Source: an uncultured Collinsella sp.
Lineage (GTDB): Bacteria > Actinomycetota > Coriobacteriia > Coriobacteriales > Coriobacteriaceae
DNA length: 64,000 nucleotides
Assembly (NCBI GenBank): GCA_900758885.1
Contig: CAAETD010000025.1
Coordinates: 34,500-98,499 of the forward strand
Reading direction: 5' to 3'
Shown here: positions 15,466 through 25,042 of the stretch, one piece after another
How the letters are laid out: each line of letters starts with the position of its first letter
Position numbering within the stretch: position 1 is the stretch's first letter
Translations under genes and position numbers: made by a program
The notes under the pieces: generated by a model
Databases searched by the model: none
What the model was told of the DNA's origin: nothing
The model's input: only the letters and a program-made list of their open reading frames with translations

Positions 15466-18216
15466 TTAGGCGGAACGCTTGGCCTCGAGCTTGGCCTGGG
15501 CGGCCGCAAGACGTGCGAGGGGTACGCGATAGGGCGAGCAGGACACGTAATCCACGTCGGCCACGTTAAACAGGCCCTTGATGGACTTGGGGTCGCCGCC
15601 GTGCTCGCCGCACACGCCAAAGTGCATGTCGGGATTGGTGGCGCGACCCTTCTCGACGGCCATGCGCACCAGCTCGAGTACCGCCGAGTCGATGGTCTCG
15701 AAGGGGTTGTCCTTCAAAATCTTCTTGTGCATGTACAGCGGGATGAACTTGGCCTCGGCGTCGTCGCGGGAGAAGCCGAAGGTCGTCTGCGTGAGGTCGT
15801 TGGTGCCAAAGCAGAAGAAGTCGGCATGATGGGCGATCTCGTCGGCAACCATGCAGGCACGCGGCAGCTCGAGCATCGTGCCCACGGGAATGTTGAGCTC
15901 GACGCCCTCCTCGGCGGATACCTCGGCGATGACACGCTCAATGACCTCGCGCGTCTGGACATGCTCGGCCGTAATGGAGACGAGCGGAACCATGATCTCG
16001 GGGCGCGGGTCGACGCCTTCCTTAATGAGGCGGGCGGCAGCCGTTGCGACGGCACGGACCTGCATGAGCGGCAGATCGCCAAAGACGACGGACAGGCGCA
16101 CGCCGCGCAGGCCAAGCATCGGGTTGGACTCGACCATGCTGTCAATACGACGCAGGCGGGCACGCAGGGCAGTGAGCTCCTCCTCGGGAGCGCCGGCGGC
16201 CTCCTCCTTGGTGATGGCGACCTCGAGCTCGCGGGGATTATCCAAGAACTCGTGCAGCGGCGGATCGAGCAGGCGAACGACCACATCGCGACCGGACATG
16301 GTCTTGAACATCGCCAGGAAGTCCTCGGTCTGAACCTTGAGCAGGTCGGCCAGGGCCTGCTGCTTCACGGTCTCTTCGTCAGACAGGATAAAGCACTGGA
16401 TGATGTTCTTGCGGTCGCCCAAGAACATATGCTCGGTGCGGCACAGACCGATGGCCTCGGCGCCAAATTCGAGTGCGAGTGCAGCATCCTCGGGGCTGTC
16501 GGCGTTGACGCGCACATGGTTGGCGTGACCGTCGGTCTCGTCCAAACGGATCTCGTCGGCCCAGGACAGGATGCTGTCCAGGTCGCCGGTGAGCTCGGCC
16601 GAGACCAGGTCAACGGCGCCGTCGACGACGATGCCCTGGGTGCCGTCGATGGAGATGACATCGCCCTCGTGCAGCACGCGATCGCTACCCTCGATGCGCA
16701 CGACCTTCTCGGCGGCGTCGATATGGAAGCGCTCGACACCGCAGACGCAGGGCGTACCCATGCCGCGGGCGATAACGGCGGCATGGCTCGTCTTACCGCC
16801 ATGGCTGGTCAGAATGCCCTCGGCGGCAACCATGCCCTTCAGGTCGTCGGGGTTGGTCTCCCAGCGAACCAGGATGACCTTGTGGCCCTCGTTGGCGCGC
16901 GCGACGGCGTCATCACTCGAGAACACGACCTCGCCCACGGCGGCGCCGGGGCTGGCATTGAGGCCGGTAGCAAGTGCCTCGTACTTCTTGGAGGCATCGA
17001 ACTGCGGATGCAAGAGCTGGTCGAGCTGCGCAGGGTCGATGCGGCTGACGGCCTCCTCGCGAGTGATCAGGCCCTCCTCGACCATCTCGATAGCGATGCG
17101 CAGCGCGGCGGTGGCGGTACGCTTGCCCACGCGGGTCTGGAGCATCCAGAGCTTGCCCTGCTCGATGGTGAACTCGATATCGCACATATCGCGATAATGA
17201 TCCTCGAGCGTCAGGAACACGCGCTCGAGCTCCTCGCCTGCGGAATCGAGCCCCGGGGTGGTCTTGAGGTCAGCGATAGGCTCAGTGTTGCGGATGCCAG
17301 CGACAACGTCCTCGCCTTGGGCATTAACCAAAAAGTCACCGTAGAACTCCTTGGTGCCGTCGGCCGGGTTGCGCGTAAAGGCAACACCGGTCGCAGAGGT
17401 CTCGCCCTTGTTGCCAAAGGCCATGGCCTGGACGTTGACGGCGGTGCCGAGCTCGTCGGAGATGCCGTGCTGTTTGCGATAGATGCAGGCGCGCTCGTTC
17501 ATCCAGCTGCCAAAGACGGCCTGGATGGCAAGGCGCAGCTGGAGCTCCGGATCGTGTGGGAAGACGGGCTTGCCATCGGCGACCTCGAGCTCGGGATACA
17601 GGGCGGCATCGACGTTCTCGGAGAAGATGCCCTTAAAGGTCTCGACGAGTTCCTGCAGGTCCTCGGCCGAAAGCTCGGAATCGACGCGAACGCCGGCGAC
17701 CAGGCGGGCCTGGGTCAGGGCGTTCTCGAACAGGTCGGCATCGACACCCATGACGACGTTGGAGAACATCTGGATAAAGCGACGATAGCTATCCCAGGCA
17801 AAACGCGGGTTCTGCGTCTGCGCGATGAGGCCCTGGACGGAATCGTCATTGAGGCCCAAGTTGAGGACCGTGTCCATCATACCGGGCATGGAGAACGGAG
17901 CGCCCGAACGAACCGACACGAGCAGCGGATCGGAGGCGTCGCCGAGCTTCTTGCCGCAGCGGGCCTCGAGGTCCGCCTCGGCGGCAACGATCTCATCGAG
18001 TGCGCCCTCGGGCCACACGTTGCCGGCACCGGAGTACTCGACGCAAGTCTGGCAGGTAATGGTAAAGCCACCGGGAACCGGCAGGCCGATACGGCTCATC
18101 TCGGCAAGGTTAGCGCCTTTGCCGCCAAGCACGAAGTTCATGGACTTGTCGCCCTCGGTGACACAGGTGCCCTGGGCGTCGGTTCCAAAACGGTAAACCC
18201 TCTTGCAATCGCTCAC
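15466..18216 (-). CDS. ppdK: Pyruvate, phosphate dikinase
   Basis: PPDK interconverts pyruvate, ATP and phosphate with PEP, AMP and pyrophosphate, serving glycolysis or gluconeogenesis in anaerobes. The N-terminal nucleotide-binding domain (MNFVLGGKGANLAEM) is followed by the phosphohistidine domain (GGKTSHAAVIARGMGTPCV, catalytic His) and the C-terminal TIM-barrel PEP/pyruvate domain (GLCRTEHMFLG, ASFFCFGTNDLTQ-like FCFGTNDLTQTT, HFGVCGEHGGD with its Cys). Length of 916 aa is near the family's usual 875-900. The start is GTG at 18216 with AAGGGG upstream. The gene for its regulatory protein lies just upstream on the same strand, beyond a 298-bp regulatory stretch. Confidence 0.97.
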   Translation of the reverse strand: MSDCKRVYRFGTDAQGTCVTEGDKSMNFVLGGKGANLAEMSRIGLPVPGGFTITCQTCVEYSGAGNVWPEGALDEIVAAEADLEARCGKKLGDASDPLLVSVRSGAPFSMPGMMDTVLNLGLNDDSVQGLIAQTQNPRFAWDSYRRFIQMFSNVVMGVDADLFENALTQARLVAGVRVDSELSAEDLQELVETFKGIFSENVDAALYPELEVADGKPVFPHDPELQLRLAIQAVFGSWMNERACIYRKQHGISDELGTAVNVQAMAFGNKGETSATGVAFTRNPADGTKEFYGDFLVNAQGEDVVAGIRNTEPIADLKTTPGLDSAGEELERVFLTLEDHYRDMCDIEFTIEQGKLWMLQTRVGKRTATAALRIAIEMVEEGLITREEAVSRIDPAQLDQLLHPQFDASKKYEALATGLNASPGAAVGEVVFSSDDAVARANEGHKVILVRWETNPDDLKGMVAAEGILTSHGGKTSHAAVIARGMGTPCVCGVERFHIDAAEKVVRIEGSDRVLHEGDVISIDGTQGIVVDGAVDLVSAELTGDLDSILSWADEIRLDETDGHANHVRVNADSPEDAALALEFGAEAIGLCRTEHMFLGDRKNIIQCFILSDEETVKQQALADLLKVQTEDFLAMFKTMSGRDVVVRLLDPPLHEFLDNPRELEVAITKEEAAGAPEEELTALRARLRRIDSMVESNPMLGLRGVRLSVVFGDLPLMQVRAVATAAARLIKEGVDPRPEIMVPLVSITAEHVQTREVIERVIAEVSAEEGVELNIPVGTMLELPRACMVADEIAHHADFFCFGTNDLTQTTFGFSRDDAEAKFIPLYMHKKILKDNPFETIDSAVLELVRMAVEKGRATNPDMHFGVCGEHGGDPKSIKGLFNVADVDYVSCSPYRVPLARLAAAQAKLEAKRSA

Positions 18217-18514
18217 GATACTTCCCCTTCCATGCGCTTACGCGCACGACCGTGGTAACGAATCGACCCGCCAGATGCGGGCCGTGAGGGAACTATACGG
18301 CGGGTTTTGAGCGGGCTTAAGCAGAGGATGCGCGGTTTGGTAAACGTGCTAAAACTGGCGGTAAACGGTAGGTAAAGGTGGTTACCTTATGAAGAGACCA
18401 ATGCAAGAGAATTGCAGGTCAAATGCAAGTTTTTTGCTAAATCGCTTTACCAATATCGTGCATTATTTTTAGGTAGTCTTTTTGAGACGGTGCATTTTTA
18501 GCTACCGAAATGAG
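18217..18514 (-). promoter_or_regulatory. ppdK upstream regulatory region with phased repeats
   Basis: This 298-base stretch has no credible gene and is clearly more AT-rich than its flanks. A possible ppdK promoter reads TTAAGC (18315-18320), 17 bases, TATAGT (18292-18297) on the minus strand. Upstream of it are three GGTAAA copies on the plus strand at 18339, 18360 and 18371 (spacing 21 and 11, about two turns and one turn of the helix). Two ATGCAAG copies lie at 18401 and 18423 with an inverted ATTGCA between, and an AGGTAA/TTACCT inverted repeat surrounds 18370-18387. These look like regulator sites; the regulator is unknown. Confidence 0.45.
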
Positions 18515-19390
18515 TTAACTTTGCTGGGCTCGGCGGGCGGTTCGGCGGGCACGGGCTTCTTGGATTTCCTCAAAGTGGCTGATGATCTCGGCAGCGCTCT
18601 CCTCGATAGCCTTGCCGTCGGTACGCACCACAAAGCAGCCTAGCCGCTTCATGAGGGCACGAGCTTCCTCAAGCTCGCTGCGCACACTCTCGGGCTCGGC
18701 ATAGGAGCCGGCAACGGCACGAGCGTAGTCATCGCCCAAGCGGCTATCGCGAATTTCGGAAATCACATCGACGGTCGAAATCAGGCCGAACAGGCGCATC
18801 GGGTCAACCTCGTAAATCGACTTCGGTGGCTCCATGCCATGGGCCAAAGGAACATTGGCAACCTTGTAACCCTGATAGGCCAAATACATCGACAGCGGCG
18901 TCTTGGACGTGCGCGATACACCCAGCAGCACGATATCGGCCCCCGAAAGGTCGTCGCAGCCGCGTCCATCATCGTGCTCAACGAAATACTCCATGGCCTC
19001 GATACGATGGAAATAGCGGTCATCGGTCCTGTGAATCACGCCCGCAACGCCTTTGGGCGGCACACCGATGAGCGACGACAGCACGGCAAGCGTCGGGCCA
19101 ATCAGGTCGACTGAACGAATATGCAGCATACCCAGGTAATCGAGCACGCGGGCGCGAAGCGCCGGATCGACAATGGTGTGAAACACGGCAATATCGCGAT
19201 GGTCGGCATCGACGCGCGGGCCCACAAACGACTCCACCTGCTCCACCGAGGTCACCTTGGGCAGGCGCAACAAACGAAAAGCCCCTTCATCAAATTGCCC
19301 GGACGCCGCAAGCACCACCTCACAAGCGGTATCACCGAGCGAGTCGGAGATAACGATAACGGTGGGACGAGCGGTGACCGGGCAATCCAT
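18515..19390 (-). CDS. ppsR: PPDK regulatory protein (bifunctional kinase/pyrophosphorylase)
   Basis: DUF299-family enzyme that inactivates PPDK by ADP-dependent threonine phosphorylation and reactivates it by phosphate-dependent dephosphorylation. Visible motifs are VIVISDSLGDTA at the N-terminus, the P-loop-like GVSRTSKTPLSMYLA near residue 155 and the KVANVPLAHGMEPP stretch. Length is 291 aa, slightly above the usual 270, with a basic Arg/Ala-rich tail. It lies upstream of ppdK on the same strand, which supports a PPDK rather than PEP-synthase target. It follows glyS by 34 bases and may be co-transcribed with it. Confidence 0.93.
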   Translation of the reverse strand: MDCPVTARPTVIVISDSLGDTACEVVLAASGQFDEGAFRLLRLPKVTSVEQVESFVGPRVDADHRDIAVFHTIVDPALRARVLDYLGMLHIRSVDLIGPTLAVLSSLIGVPPKGVAGVIHRTDDRYFHRIEAMEYFVEHDDGRGCDDLSGADIVLLGVSRTSKTPLSMYLAYQGYKVANVPLAHGMEPPKSIYEVDPMRLFGLISTVDVISEIRDSRLGDDYARAVAGSYAEPESVRSELEEARALMKRLGCFVVRTDGKAIEESAAEIISHFEEIQEARARRTARRAQQS

Positions 19391-19424
19391 GCGGGGCTCC
19401 TTTTGCGCTTACGCGCAGGCTAGC

Positions 19425-21521
19425 TTACTTTTTGCGGGCAAGCTCACCGATGTTGGCGATGCCGGAGAAAACGGCCTCGAAGCGGTTGAGCAGCTTAAGG
19501 CGATTATCGCGAAGCTGCTCGTCCTTGTCCATGACCATAACCTCATCGAAGAAACGGTCGATGGGCGCGCGCAGGGCGGCGAGGGCAGCAAATGCGGCCG
19601 GGTAGTCCTCGGCAGCAAGGGCGGCATCGACAGCGGTCTGAGCGGCCTCGGAGGCATCGGCAAGCGCGAGCTCGGCCTCGCCCATCAGGCTGCGGTCGTA
19701 CTCCGCACCCAGCTCGGGCTTGGAGATGTGTGCGGCGCGGGCATAGGCCGTAGCCAGGTTGTCGAACGTCTCGGCGTCGTTCTTGCGGGCCTCGTCGAGG
19801 GCGGCGCAGCGGGCGAAGAAGACGGACGAAGCGATGATGTGCACCGCGGAGACGGCGGCAACGGTATCGGCCGGGATCTTTTCGTCGCGGGCCATGCTCA
19901 CCAGGCGGCCATGGAAGAAGTCACGAACCTGCTGGGCGACCTCGGCGGCGTCGAACTCAATGCCCTGCTCACTGTAGAGCTCGAGGGCGAAGTCGATGAG
20001 CGACGTGGGGTCGATCGGCAGGCGGTCGCGCAGGATGTTGATGATGCCGATAGCAGCACGACGCAGCGCGTAGGGGTCGGAGGAGCCGGTCGGGGGCTCG
20101 CCGATGGCAAAGATACCGGCGATGGTATCGAGCTTATCGGCGCAGGCCACGATGCAGCCAGCGGTGCCCTCGGGCAGCTCATCGCCGGCGAAGCGGGGAC
20201 GATAATGATCGCGAATGGCGTGGGCGACCTCGTCGTTCTCCCCCATCGCGGTCGCGTAATAACCGCCCATCACGCCCTGCTGGCTCGTGAACTCGACGAC
20301 GGCGTTGGATACCAGGTCGGCCTTGCACAGGTGCGCGGCGCGAGCGGCATCGGCTGCCAGGTGAGCACCCAGGTGTGCCTCACGGGCAATAGCGAGCGCG
20401 AGCTGCTCGATGCGCTCGGACTTGGCGAGCACGCTACCGAGCTTCTCCTGGAAGGCAACCTTGGCCAGACGCTCACGGAACTCGTCGAGGGAGATCTTCA
20501 AGTCCTCCTCGTAGAAGAACTTGGCATCGTCCAGACGGGCACGCACAACGCGCTCGTTGCCGTCGATCACGCGCTCGGCGTTCTCGGGCTTGCTGTTGGA
20601 AACGACCACGAACTCACGCGTGAGCTTGCCCTCGCCGTCATAGATCGGGAAGTAGCGCTGGTTGGTGAGCATGGACTCGCAGATGATCTCGTGCGGGACC
20701 TTGAGGAACTCCTCATCGAAGGTACCGACGAGCACCGTCGGCCACTCGCAGAGGTTAATGACCTCCTCGAAGACCTTCTTGGGCGTGTCGACATGACAGC
20801 CGGGGCGAGCGGCCTCGACCTCGGCGATACCGGCGAGGATGGCCTCACGACGACGCTCGGCAGAAAGCACGCCGGCGTCCTCGAGCACCTGCTCGTAGAC
20901 GGCGGGGCTGGCAACAACATGGTCACCAGGGCCAAGCACGCGATGACCACGCGTGGTGTTGCCACTCGTCACGTCGGCAAACGACACGGGCACAACGTCC
21001 TCGCCCAGAAGACAGCAGATCCAACGGACCGGACGCACGAACGTGGCGTGCTCGTGGCCCCAGCGCTGGGAGCGGTAGTTGGGCCACTGCAGGCCGGCGA
21101 TGGTCTTCTCGCACAGAGCGGTCAGAATCGGCGTAGCCGGTGCGGAGGGAATGTTCTTCTCGGCGAACACATACTCGCGACCGTCGGTGTCCTCGCGACG
21201 GACCAGGTCCTCGGCAGCCACACCGCACTTGCGGGCGAAGCCCTGGGCGGCCTTGGTGGCGTTGCCGTCGGCATCAAACGCAATGTTGGCCGCGGGGCCA
21301 CGCTTGACCTCGTGAACCTCATCGGTCGCGGTGGCAACGTCGGCAACGAGTGCAGCCAGGCGACGCGGGCTCGAAATCACGCGGACCTCGCCGTGGGCCA
21401 GACCGGCCTCGTCGAGACCCTTGGCGATCATGGTGCCAAGCTGCTTGACGGCATTGTTCAGCGGTGCAGAGGGCATTTCCTCCGTACCGATCTCAAACAG
21501 GAAATCCTTAGCGTCTGCCAT
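19425..21521 (-). CDS. glyS: Glycyl-tRNA synthetase beta subunit
   Basis: Beta chain of the alpha2-beta2 bacterial-type glycyl-tRNA synthetase, carrying tRNA-recognition and HD-like regions. The protein starts with DFLFEIGTEEMPSAPL, the family signature, and contains KRGPAANIAFDADGNATKAA, LPIPKKMRW-like YRSQRWGHEHATFVRPVRW, and a C-terminal anticodon-binding part (FDEVMVMDKDEQLRDNRL). Length of 698 aa is normal. It starts three bases after glyQ, so the two subunits are coupled. Confidence 0.96.
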   Translation of the reverse strand: MADAKDFLFEIGTEEMPSAPLNNAVKQLGTMIAKGLDEAGLAHGEVRVISSPRRLAALVADVATATDEVHEVKRGPAANIAFDADGNATKAAQGFARKCGVAAEDLVRREDTDGREYVFAEKNIPSAPATPILTALCEKTIAGLQWPNYRSQRWGHEHATFVRPVRWICCLLGEDVVPVSFADVTSGNTTRGHRVLGPGDHVVASPAVYEQVLEDAGVLSAERRREAILAGIAEVEAARPGCHVDTPKKVFEEVINLCEWPTVLVGTFDEEFLKVPHEIICESMLTNQRYFPIYDGEGKLTREFVVVSNSKPENAERVIDGNERVVRARLDDAKFFYEEDLKISLDEFRERLAKVAFQEKLGSVLAKSERIEQLALAIAREAHLGAHLAADAARAAHLCKADLVSNAVVEFTSQQGVMGGYYATAMGENDEVAHAIRDHYRPRFAGDELPEGTAGCIVACADKLDTIAGIFAIGEPPTGSSDPYALRRAAIGIINILRDRLPIDPTSLIDFALELYSEQGIEFDAAEVAQQVRDFFHGRLVSMARDEKIPADTVAAVSAVHIIASSVFFARCAALDEARKNDAETFDNLATAYARAAHISKPELGAEYDRSLMGEAELALADASEAAQTAVDAALAAEDYPAAFAALAALRAPIDRFFDEVMVMDKDEQLRDNRLKLLNRFEAVFSGIANIGELARKK

Positions 21522-21524
21522 GGC

Positions 21525-22436
21525 TTACGCCACCTCGCCTTCCTGGTCGGCATTCTCGTTGACTCCGGCGACCTCGGCCATGTAGGCCTCGCAGCACGCC
21601 TTGGCGACGGCGCGGACGCGCAGGATGTAGTTAGCACGCTCGACCGCGGACAGCGCGCCACGGGCATCGAGCAGGTTGAAAGCGTGGCTGCACTTCATGA
21701 CACAGTCGTACGCCGGCAGCGGCAGCTTTCGCTCCAGGCAGGAATGGCACTCGGCCTCGTAGTCGTCAAACTTCTGACGCATCATCTCGACGTTGGCGAC
21801 CTCAAAGTTATAAGCGCTGAACTCGCGCTCGTTCTCGAGGAACACGTCGCCGTAGGTCATGGGCGTGCCGTCGGGCAGGTAGCTCCACACCAGGTCGTAG
21901 ACCGAGTTGACGCCCTGGGCATACATGGCGATACGCTCCAGGCCGTAGGTGATCTCGACGGGCACGGGGTCGACCTCGATGCCGCCCACCTGCTGGAAGT
22001 ACGTAAACTGCGTGACCTCCATGCCGTTGAGCCAGACCTCCCAGCCAAGGCCCCAGGCGCCCAGGGTCGGGCTCTCCCAGTCGTCCTCGACAAAGCGGAC
22101 GTCATGGTCGTTGGGGTCCAGGCCAATGGCGGCCAGTGAACCCAGGTAGAGCTCCTGGGCGTTGACCGGCGAGGGCTTGATGAGCACCTGGAACTGATAG
22201 TAGTGCTGCATGCGGTTGGGGTTCTCGCCGTAGCGGCCGTCGGCGGGACGGCGGCAGGGCTGCGCATAGCAGGTGCGCCACTCGGCGGGACCGAGCGAGC
22301 GCAGCGTGGTCGCGGTATGGAAGGTACCGGCACCGACCTCGGAGTCATAGGGCTGCATAATGACGCAGCCCTGCTCGCCCCAGTACTGCTGGAGGCGCAG
22401 GATGATGTCTTGGAAGGAAAGCGATGAAGCGTTCAT
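21525..22436 (-). CDS. glyQ: Glycyl-tRNA synthetase alpha subunit
   Basis: Catalytic class II chain of the alpha2-beta2 glycyl-tRNA synthetase. The signatures [20 protein letters not shown] and [16 protein letters not shown] are at the N-terminus, followed by [23 protein letters not shown] [17 protein letters not shown] and [20 protein letters not shown]. Length is 303 aa. It lies 59 bases after lepB and is followed at once by glyS. A TATAGT box about 45 bases upstream lacks a convincing -35, so an internal promoter is only possible. Confidence 0.97.
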   Translation of the reverse strand: MNASSLSFQDIILRLQQYWGEQGCVIMQPYDSEVGAGTFHTATTLRSLGPAEWRTCYAQPCRRPADGRYGENPNRMQHYYQFQVLIKPSPVNAQELYLGSLAAIGLDPNDHDVRFVEDDWESPTLGAWGLGWEVWLNGMEVTQFTYFQQVGGIEVDPVPVEITYGLERIAMYAQGVNSVYDLVWSYLPDGTPMTYGDVFLENEREFSAYNFEVANVEMMRQKFDDYEAECHSCLERKLPLPAYDCVMKCSHAFNLLDARGALSAVERANYILRVRAVAKACCEAYMAEVAGVNENADQEGEVA

Positions 22437-22495
22437 GCCTCTAATATCCCCTCGTCGAAACGATTACACGGTTAGGTACTGTACTATAGCGGTTT

Positions 22496-23059
22496 TTAGT
22501 CGATAGCGCCGATGCGGTTGAGCGGCCAGTAGCGAACGAGTGCCACGGCCATTAAATCGGAGCGGTCGACCGGCCCAAAATAGCGTGAGTCGGCAGAGTT
22601 TTCGCGGTTGTCGCCCATCACCCACACGCACCCGTCGGGAACGGTGTAGGGATAGCTTACCTGAGCGCCGGGCGCTTGGACCGAAAGTGGCCAGCTCATG
22701 CCCGTCGTATAGTCCTCGTCGAGCGCCTGGCCGTCAACGATCACCTTGCCGTCCTGCAGGTCGACCGTCTGGCCGGCCGTGGCAATAACGCGCTTGACAA
22801 GAACATCATGCTCGGAGGTGCCATCGGGGTTGTGAAACACCACGATGTCGTCCTGCTTGACGGGCTGACCGAGCTCGAGGCTCACCTTTTGTGCCAAGAT
22901 CTGGTCGCCAATCTCGATCGTGGACTCCATGGAGCCGGTGGGCACCACAAAGGGCTCGACCACAAACGAGCGAATCAAGAAGGTGGCGACCAATGCGATC
23001 GCGATGACCGCGATCCACTCAAAAGCGCCCCTCAACGCGGAATGCTGCGATGGAACCAT
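22496..23059 (-). CDS. lepB: Signal peptidase I
   Basis: Membrane-bound serine protease that removes signal peptides from exported proteins. One N-terminal membrane helix (WIAVIAIALVATFLIRSFVV) precedes the catalytic serine in VPTGSMESTI, and the general-base lysine is in VLVKRVIATAGQ. The C-terminal GDNRENSADSRYFGPV box is intact. Start ATG at 23059 has GAGGAG five bases upstream, inside the end of trmD, giving 187 aa; a GTG two codons earlier is too close to that site. It sits in the rpsP-trmD operon where rplS is usually found. Confidence 0.95.
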   Translation of the reverse strand: MVPSQHSALRGAFEWIAVIAIALVATFLIRSFVVEPFVVPTGSMESTIEIGDQILAQKVSLELGQPVKQDDIVVFHNPDGTSEHDVLVKRVIATAGQTVDLQDGKVIVDGQALDEDYTTGMSWPLSVQAPGAQVSYPYTVPDGCVWVMGDNRENSADSRYFGPVDRSDLMAVALVRYWPLNRIGAID

Positions 23060-23061
23060 TC

Positions 23062-23820
23062 TCACTCCTCGCTCTGCGAATACGAAGCGTCCAAAATCTT
23101 CTGCGCGTAAGTGCGCTCCTCGGGCGTGAGCCGCGCCGTCTCGATCAGATCGGGACGCCAGCTGCAGGTGCGCTCGATGGCGTTCTTGCGACGCCAGGCA
23201 TCGACCTTGGCGTGATCGCCGCTCACAAGCACCGGCGGCACGCCCTCGCCGTTGAACTCGGCGGGGCGGGTGTACTGCGCGTACTCGAGCAGTCCTCCGT
23301 CCTCGGCGGTCGAGAAGGACTCGTCGACGTTGCTCATCTCATCTCCCAGAGCGCCGGGGATGAGGCGAACAACAGCATCGGCCACGACCATGGCGGGGAG
23401 CTCGCCGCCCGTGAGCACATAGTCGCCGATCGACAGACGCTCATCGGCATACGCATACGCACGCTCGTCGACGCCCTCGTAGCGACTGCACACAAACAAC
23501 AGGCGCTCACTTTTGAGCAGGCGCTCGGCCACATGCTGCGTAAAGGGCTCGCCACAGGGGGTAAAGAACACCACAGTGGGCTTGGGACCCTCTGCGCTAA
23601 TGGCCTCGATGGCCTCGGCGATAGGCTCGACCTTCATGAGCATGCCCTGCCCGCCGCCGTACGGCTCATCATCGACGGTACGATGGCGGTCGTGCGTCCA
23701 GTCGCGCAGGTTATACGCCTTAAAATCAAAAAGGCCGGCCTTGCGGGCGCGGCCCAAAATCGACGTGGACATGACGGGCTCAAACATCTCGGGAAAGACC
23801 GAAAGGGTCTCGATCAGCAT
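23062..23820 (-). CDS. trmD: tRNA (guanosine(37)-N1)-methyltransferase
   Basis: TrmD methylates G37 next to the anticodon, preventing frameshifting. The SPOUT-fold protein has LSVFPEMFEPVMSTSILGRA at the N-terminus, DDEPYGGGQGMLMKVEPI, and the trefoil-knot SAM site CSRYEGVDERA and SIGDYVLTGGELPAMV. Length of 252 aa is standard. It follows rimM by ten bases and overlaps the lepB ribosome binding site. Confidence 0.97.
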   Translation of the reverse strand: MLIETLSVFPEMFEPVMSTSILGRARKAGLFDFKAYNLRDWTHDRHRTVDDEPYGGGQGMLMKVEPIAEAIEAISAEGPKPTVVFFTPCGEPFTQHVAERLLKSERLLFVCSRYEGVDERAYAYADERLSIGDYVLTGGELPAMVVADAVVRLIPGALGDEMSNVDESFSTAEDGGLLEYAQYTRPAEFNGEGVPPVLVSGDHAKVDAWRRKNAIERTCSWRPDLIETARLTPEERTYAQKILDASYSQSEE

Positions 23821-23830
23821 GTTGTCCTCC

Positions 23831-24352
23831 CTACTTGTCCATATCGATCAGGCCGTCCATAACGTGGACGGAAATTGTTCCTGTGTCGGGAAGATCGAGC
23901 ACGACCTGCTCGATCGCGGGAATCAGTACCTCGCCGTACCGATCGCCCTCAACAACCCAAACATCGTTAGCGGGCGTCGACATGATCTCGACAATCGTGC
24001 CGAGTAAACCGAAGCGCTCGTCGACCACCTCGCGACCCATCAGGTCGGTATAGGCAGCGTCGAGCGAATCGAGCTCAAAATCGTCACGATTTGCCAGCAC
24101 GTAGCATCCCGTGATGCCCTCGGCGGCCGTCAAGTCGTCAATGCCCTCAAACGAGACCAGATCGCCATCGCCCGTATCGGTGACGGACACGACCGTGCAA
24201 AAGCGGTCGCGCTTGAGCGCCGGCGGCGTCAGGGCGACGCGCATACCCGGCTCTAATACAGAAGGAAGCCCCCGCAGCGGCTGCGCGAGGACCTCCCCCT
24301 TCCTTCCGTGCGGCTTGACAACACGGGCGATGTTTTTGTACTGGGACCTCAA
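23831..24352 (-). CDS. rimM: Ribosome maturation factor RimM
   Basis: RimM assists 30S head assembly and binds S19. The N-terminal RimM domain begins YKNIARVVKPHGRKGEVLAQ, and the C-terminal PRC-barrel part contains LMGREVVDERFGLLGTIVEI and a LIPAIEQVVLDLPDTGTI-type end, in 173 aa. The gene order rpsP-khpA-rimM-trmD is the classic one. Confidence 0.95.
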   Translation of the reverse strand: MRSQYKNIARVVKPHGRKGEVLAQPLRGLPSVLEPGMRVALTPPALKRDRFCTVVSVTDTGDGDLVSFEGIDDLTAAEGITGCYVLANRDDFELDSLDAAYTDLMGREVVDERFGLLGTIVEIMSTPANDVWVVEGDRYGEVLIPAIEQVVLDLPDTGTISVHVMDGLIDMDK

Positions 24353-24356
24353 GGTC

Positions 24357-24641
24357 CTAGCCCAGAACCTCTACCTCGACAGCAGTGTCGAGGCGAGCGG
24401 CCAGTGCACGGGCGAGCGTGCGAATGGCCTTGATGGTACGGCCACGACGGCCGATGACCTTAGCGACGTCATCCTCGGCGACCGAAACCTCAATCGTAGA
24501 GGCGTCGTCACCATCGATGACCTCAAGGCTCACGGAATCCGGGTCGTCGACGATCTGAACAACGAGATATTCGACGAGATCGGCGATGCGATCTGAGAGC
24601 ATTGCCTCACCCTCGAGCTGTGCAGCGTCAACCTCAGGCAC
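24357..24641 (-). CDS. khpA: KH-domain RNA-binding protein KhpA
   Basis: Small single-KH-domain RNA-binding protein, in Gram-positives a partner of KhpB/EloR linked to cell elongation. The KH core with the GxxG loop reads DVAKVIGRRGRTIKAIRTL near residues 58-76 of 94. The protein is about 15 residues longer at the N-terminus than common KhpA. Its position between rpsP and rimM is typical of the family. Confidence 0.9.
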   Translation of the reverse strand: MPEVDAAQLEGEAMLSDRIADLVEYLVVQIVDDPDSVSLEVIDGDDASTIEVSVAEDDVAKVIGRRGRTIKAIRTLARALAARLDTAVEVEVLG

Positions 24642-24644
24642 GAT

Positions 24645-24986
24645 TTACTCCTCGGCGCCCTCAGCGGCCTCAGCGGCAGCCTTAGCGGCCTCGGCCTCTT
24701 TGGCGAGCTGCTTCTTGGACTTCTTGACGACGGTCTCGGTCTTCTCGCCCTCGTTGGCGGCCTTGACCAGAGCAGCAACGGCGTCGGTGAGCTGAGCGCC
24801 CTTGGACTGCCAGTCGGCGATCTTCTCGAGATCGAGGTTGATGGTCTTGGGGGCGGTCATCGGGTTGTAGCGGCCAACCTCCTCGATGATACGACCGTCA
24901 CGCGGGGCGCGGGAATCGGCGACGACGACACGGTAGTACGGACGCTTCTTAGCGCCGTGACGAGCAAGGCGAATCTTGACTGCCAA
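24645..24986 (-). CDS. rpsP: 30S ribosomal protein S16
   Basis: S16 stabilises 16S rRNA early in 30S assembly. The protein begins [20 protein letters not shown] and continues with [20 protein letters not shown]. The start is TTG at 24986 behind GGAGGAG with a six-base gap; an upstream in-frame start adds 12 unconserved residues. The 113-aa product has an Ala/Glu/Lys-rich C-terminal tail beyond the usual 80-90 aa core, common in Actinomycetota. It is the first gene of the rpsP-khpA-rimM-trmD-lepB operon. Confidence 0.96.
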   Translation of the reverse strand: MAVKIRLARHGAKKRPYYRVVVADSRAPRDGRIIEEVGRYNPMTAPKTINLDLEKIADWQSKGAQLTDAVAALVKAANEGEKTETVVKKSKKQLAKEAEAAKAAAEAAEGAEE

Positions 24987-25042
24987 AGGAAACTCCTCCA
25001 ACCAAGCAGCTTTAGGCTGCAACTACAAACAAACAGTTGAAC

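Noticed and set aside
15601..18258. An 885-codon open frame on the plus strand opposite ppdK
   Set aside because: Antisense shadow of an obvious ppdK with all catalytic motifs; composition-driven.
19257..22139. A 960-codon open frame on the plus strand opposite glyS and glyQ
   Set aside because: It is antisense to two clearly conserved synthetase genes. High-GC codon bias removes stops from the complementary frame, and the translation shows no recognisable family.
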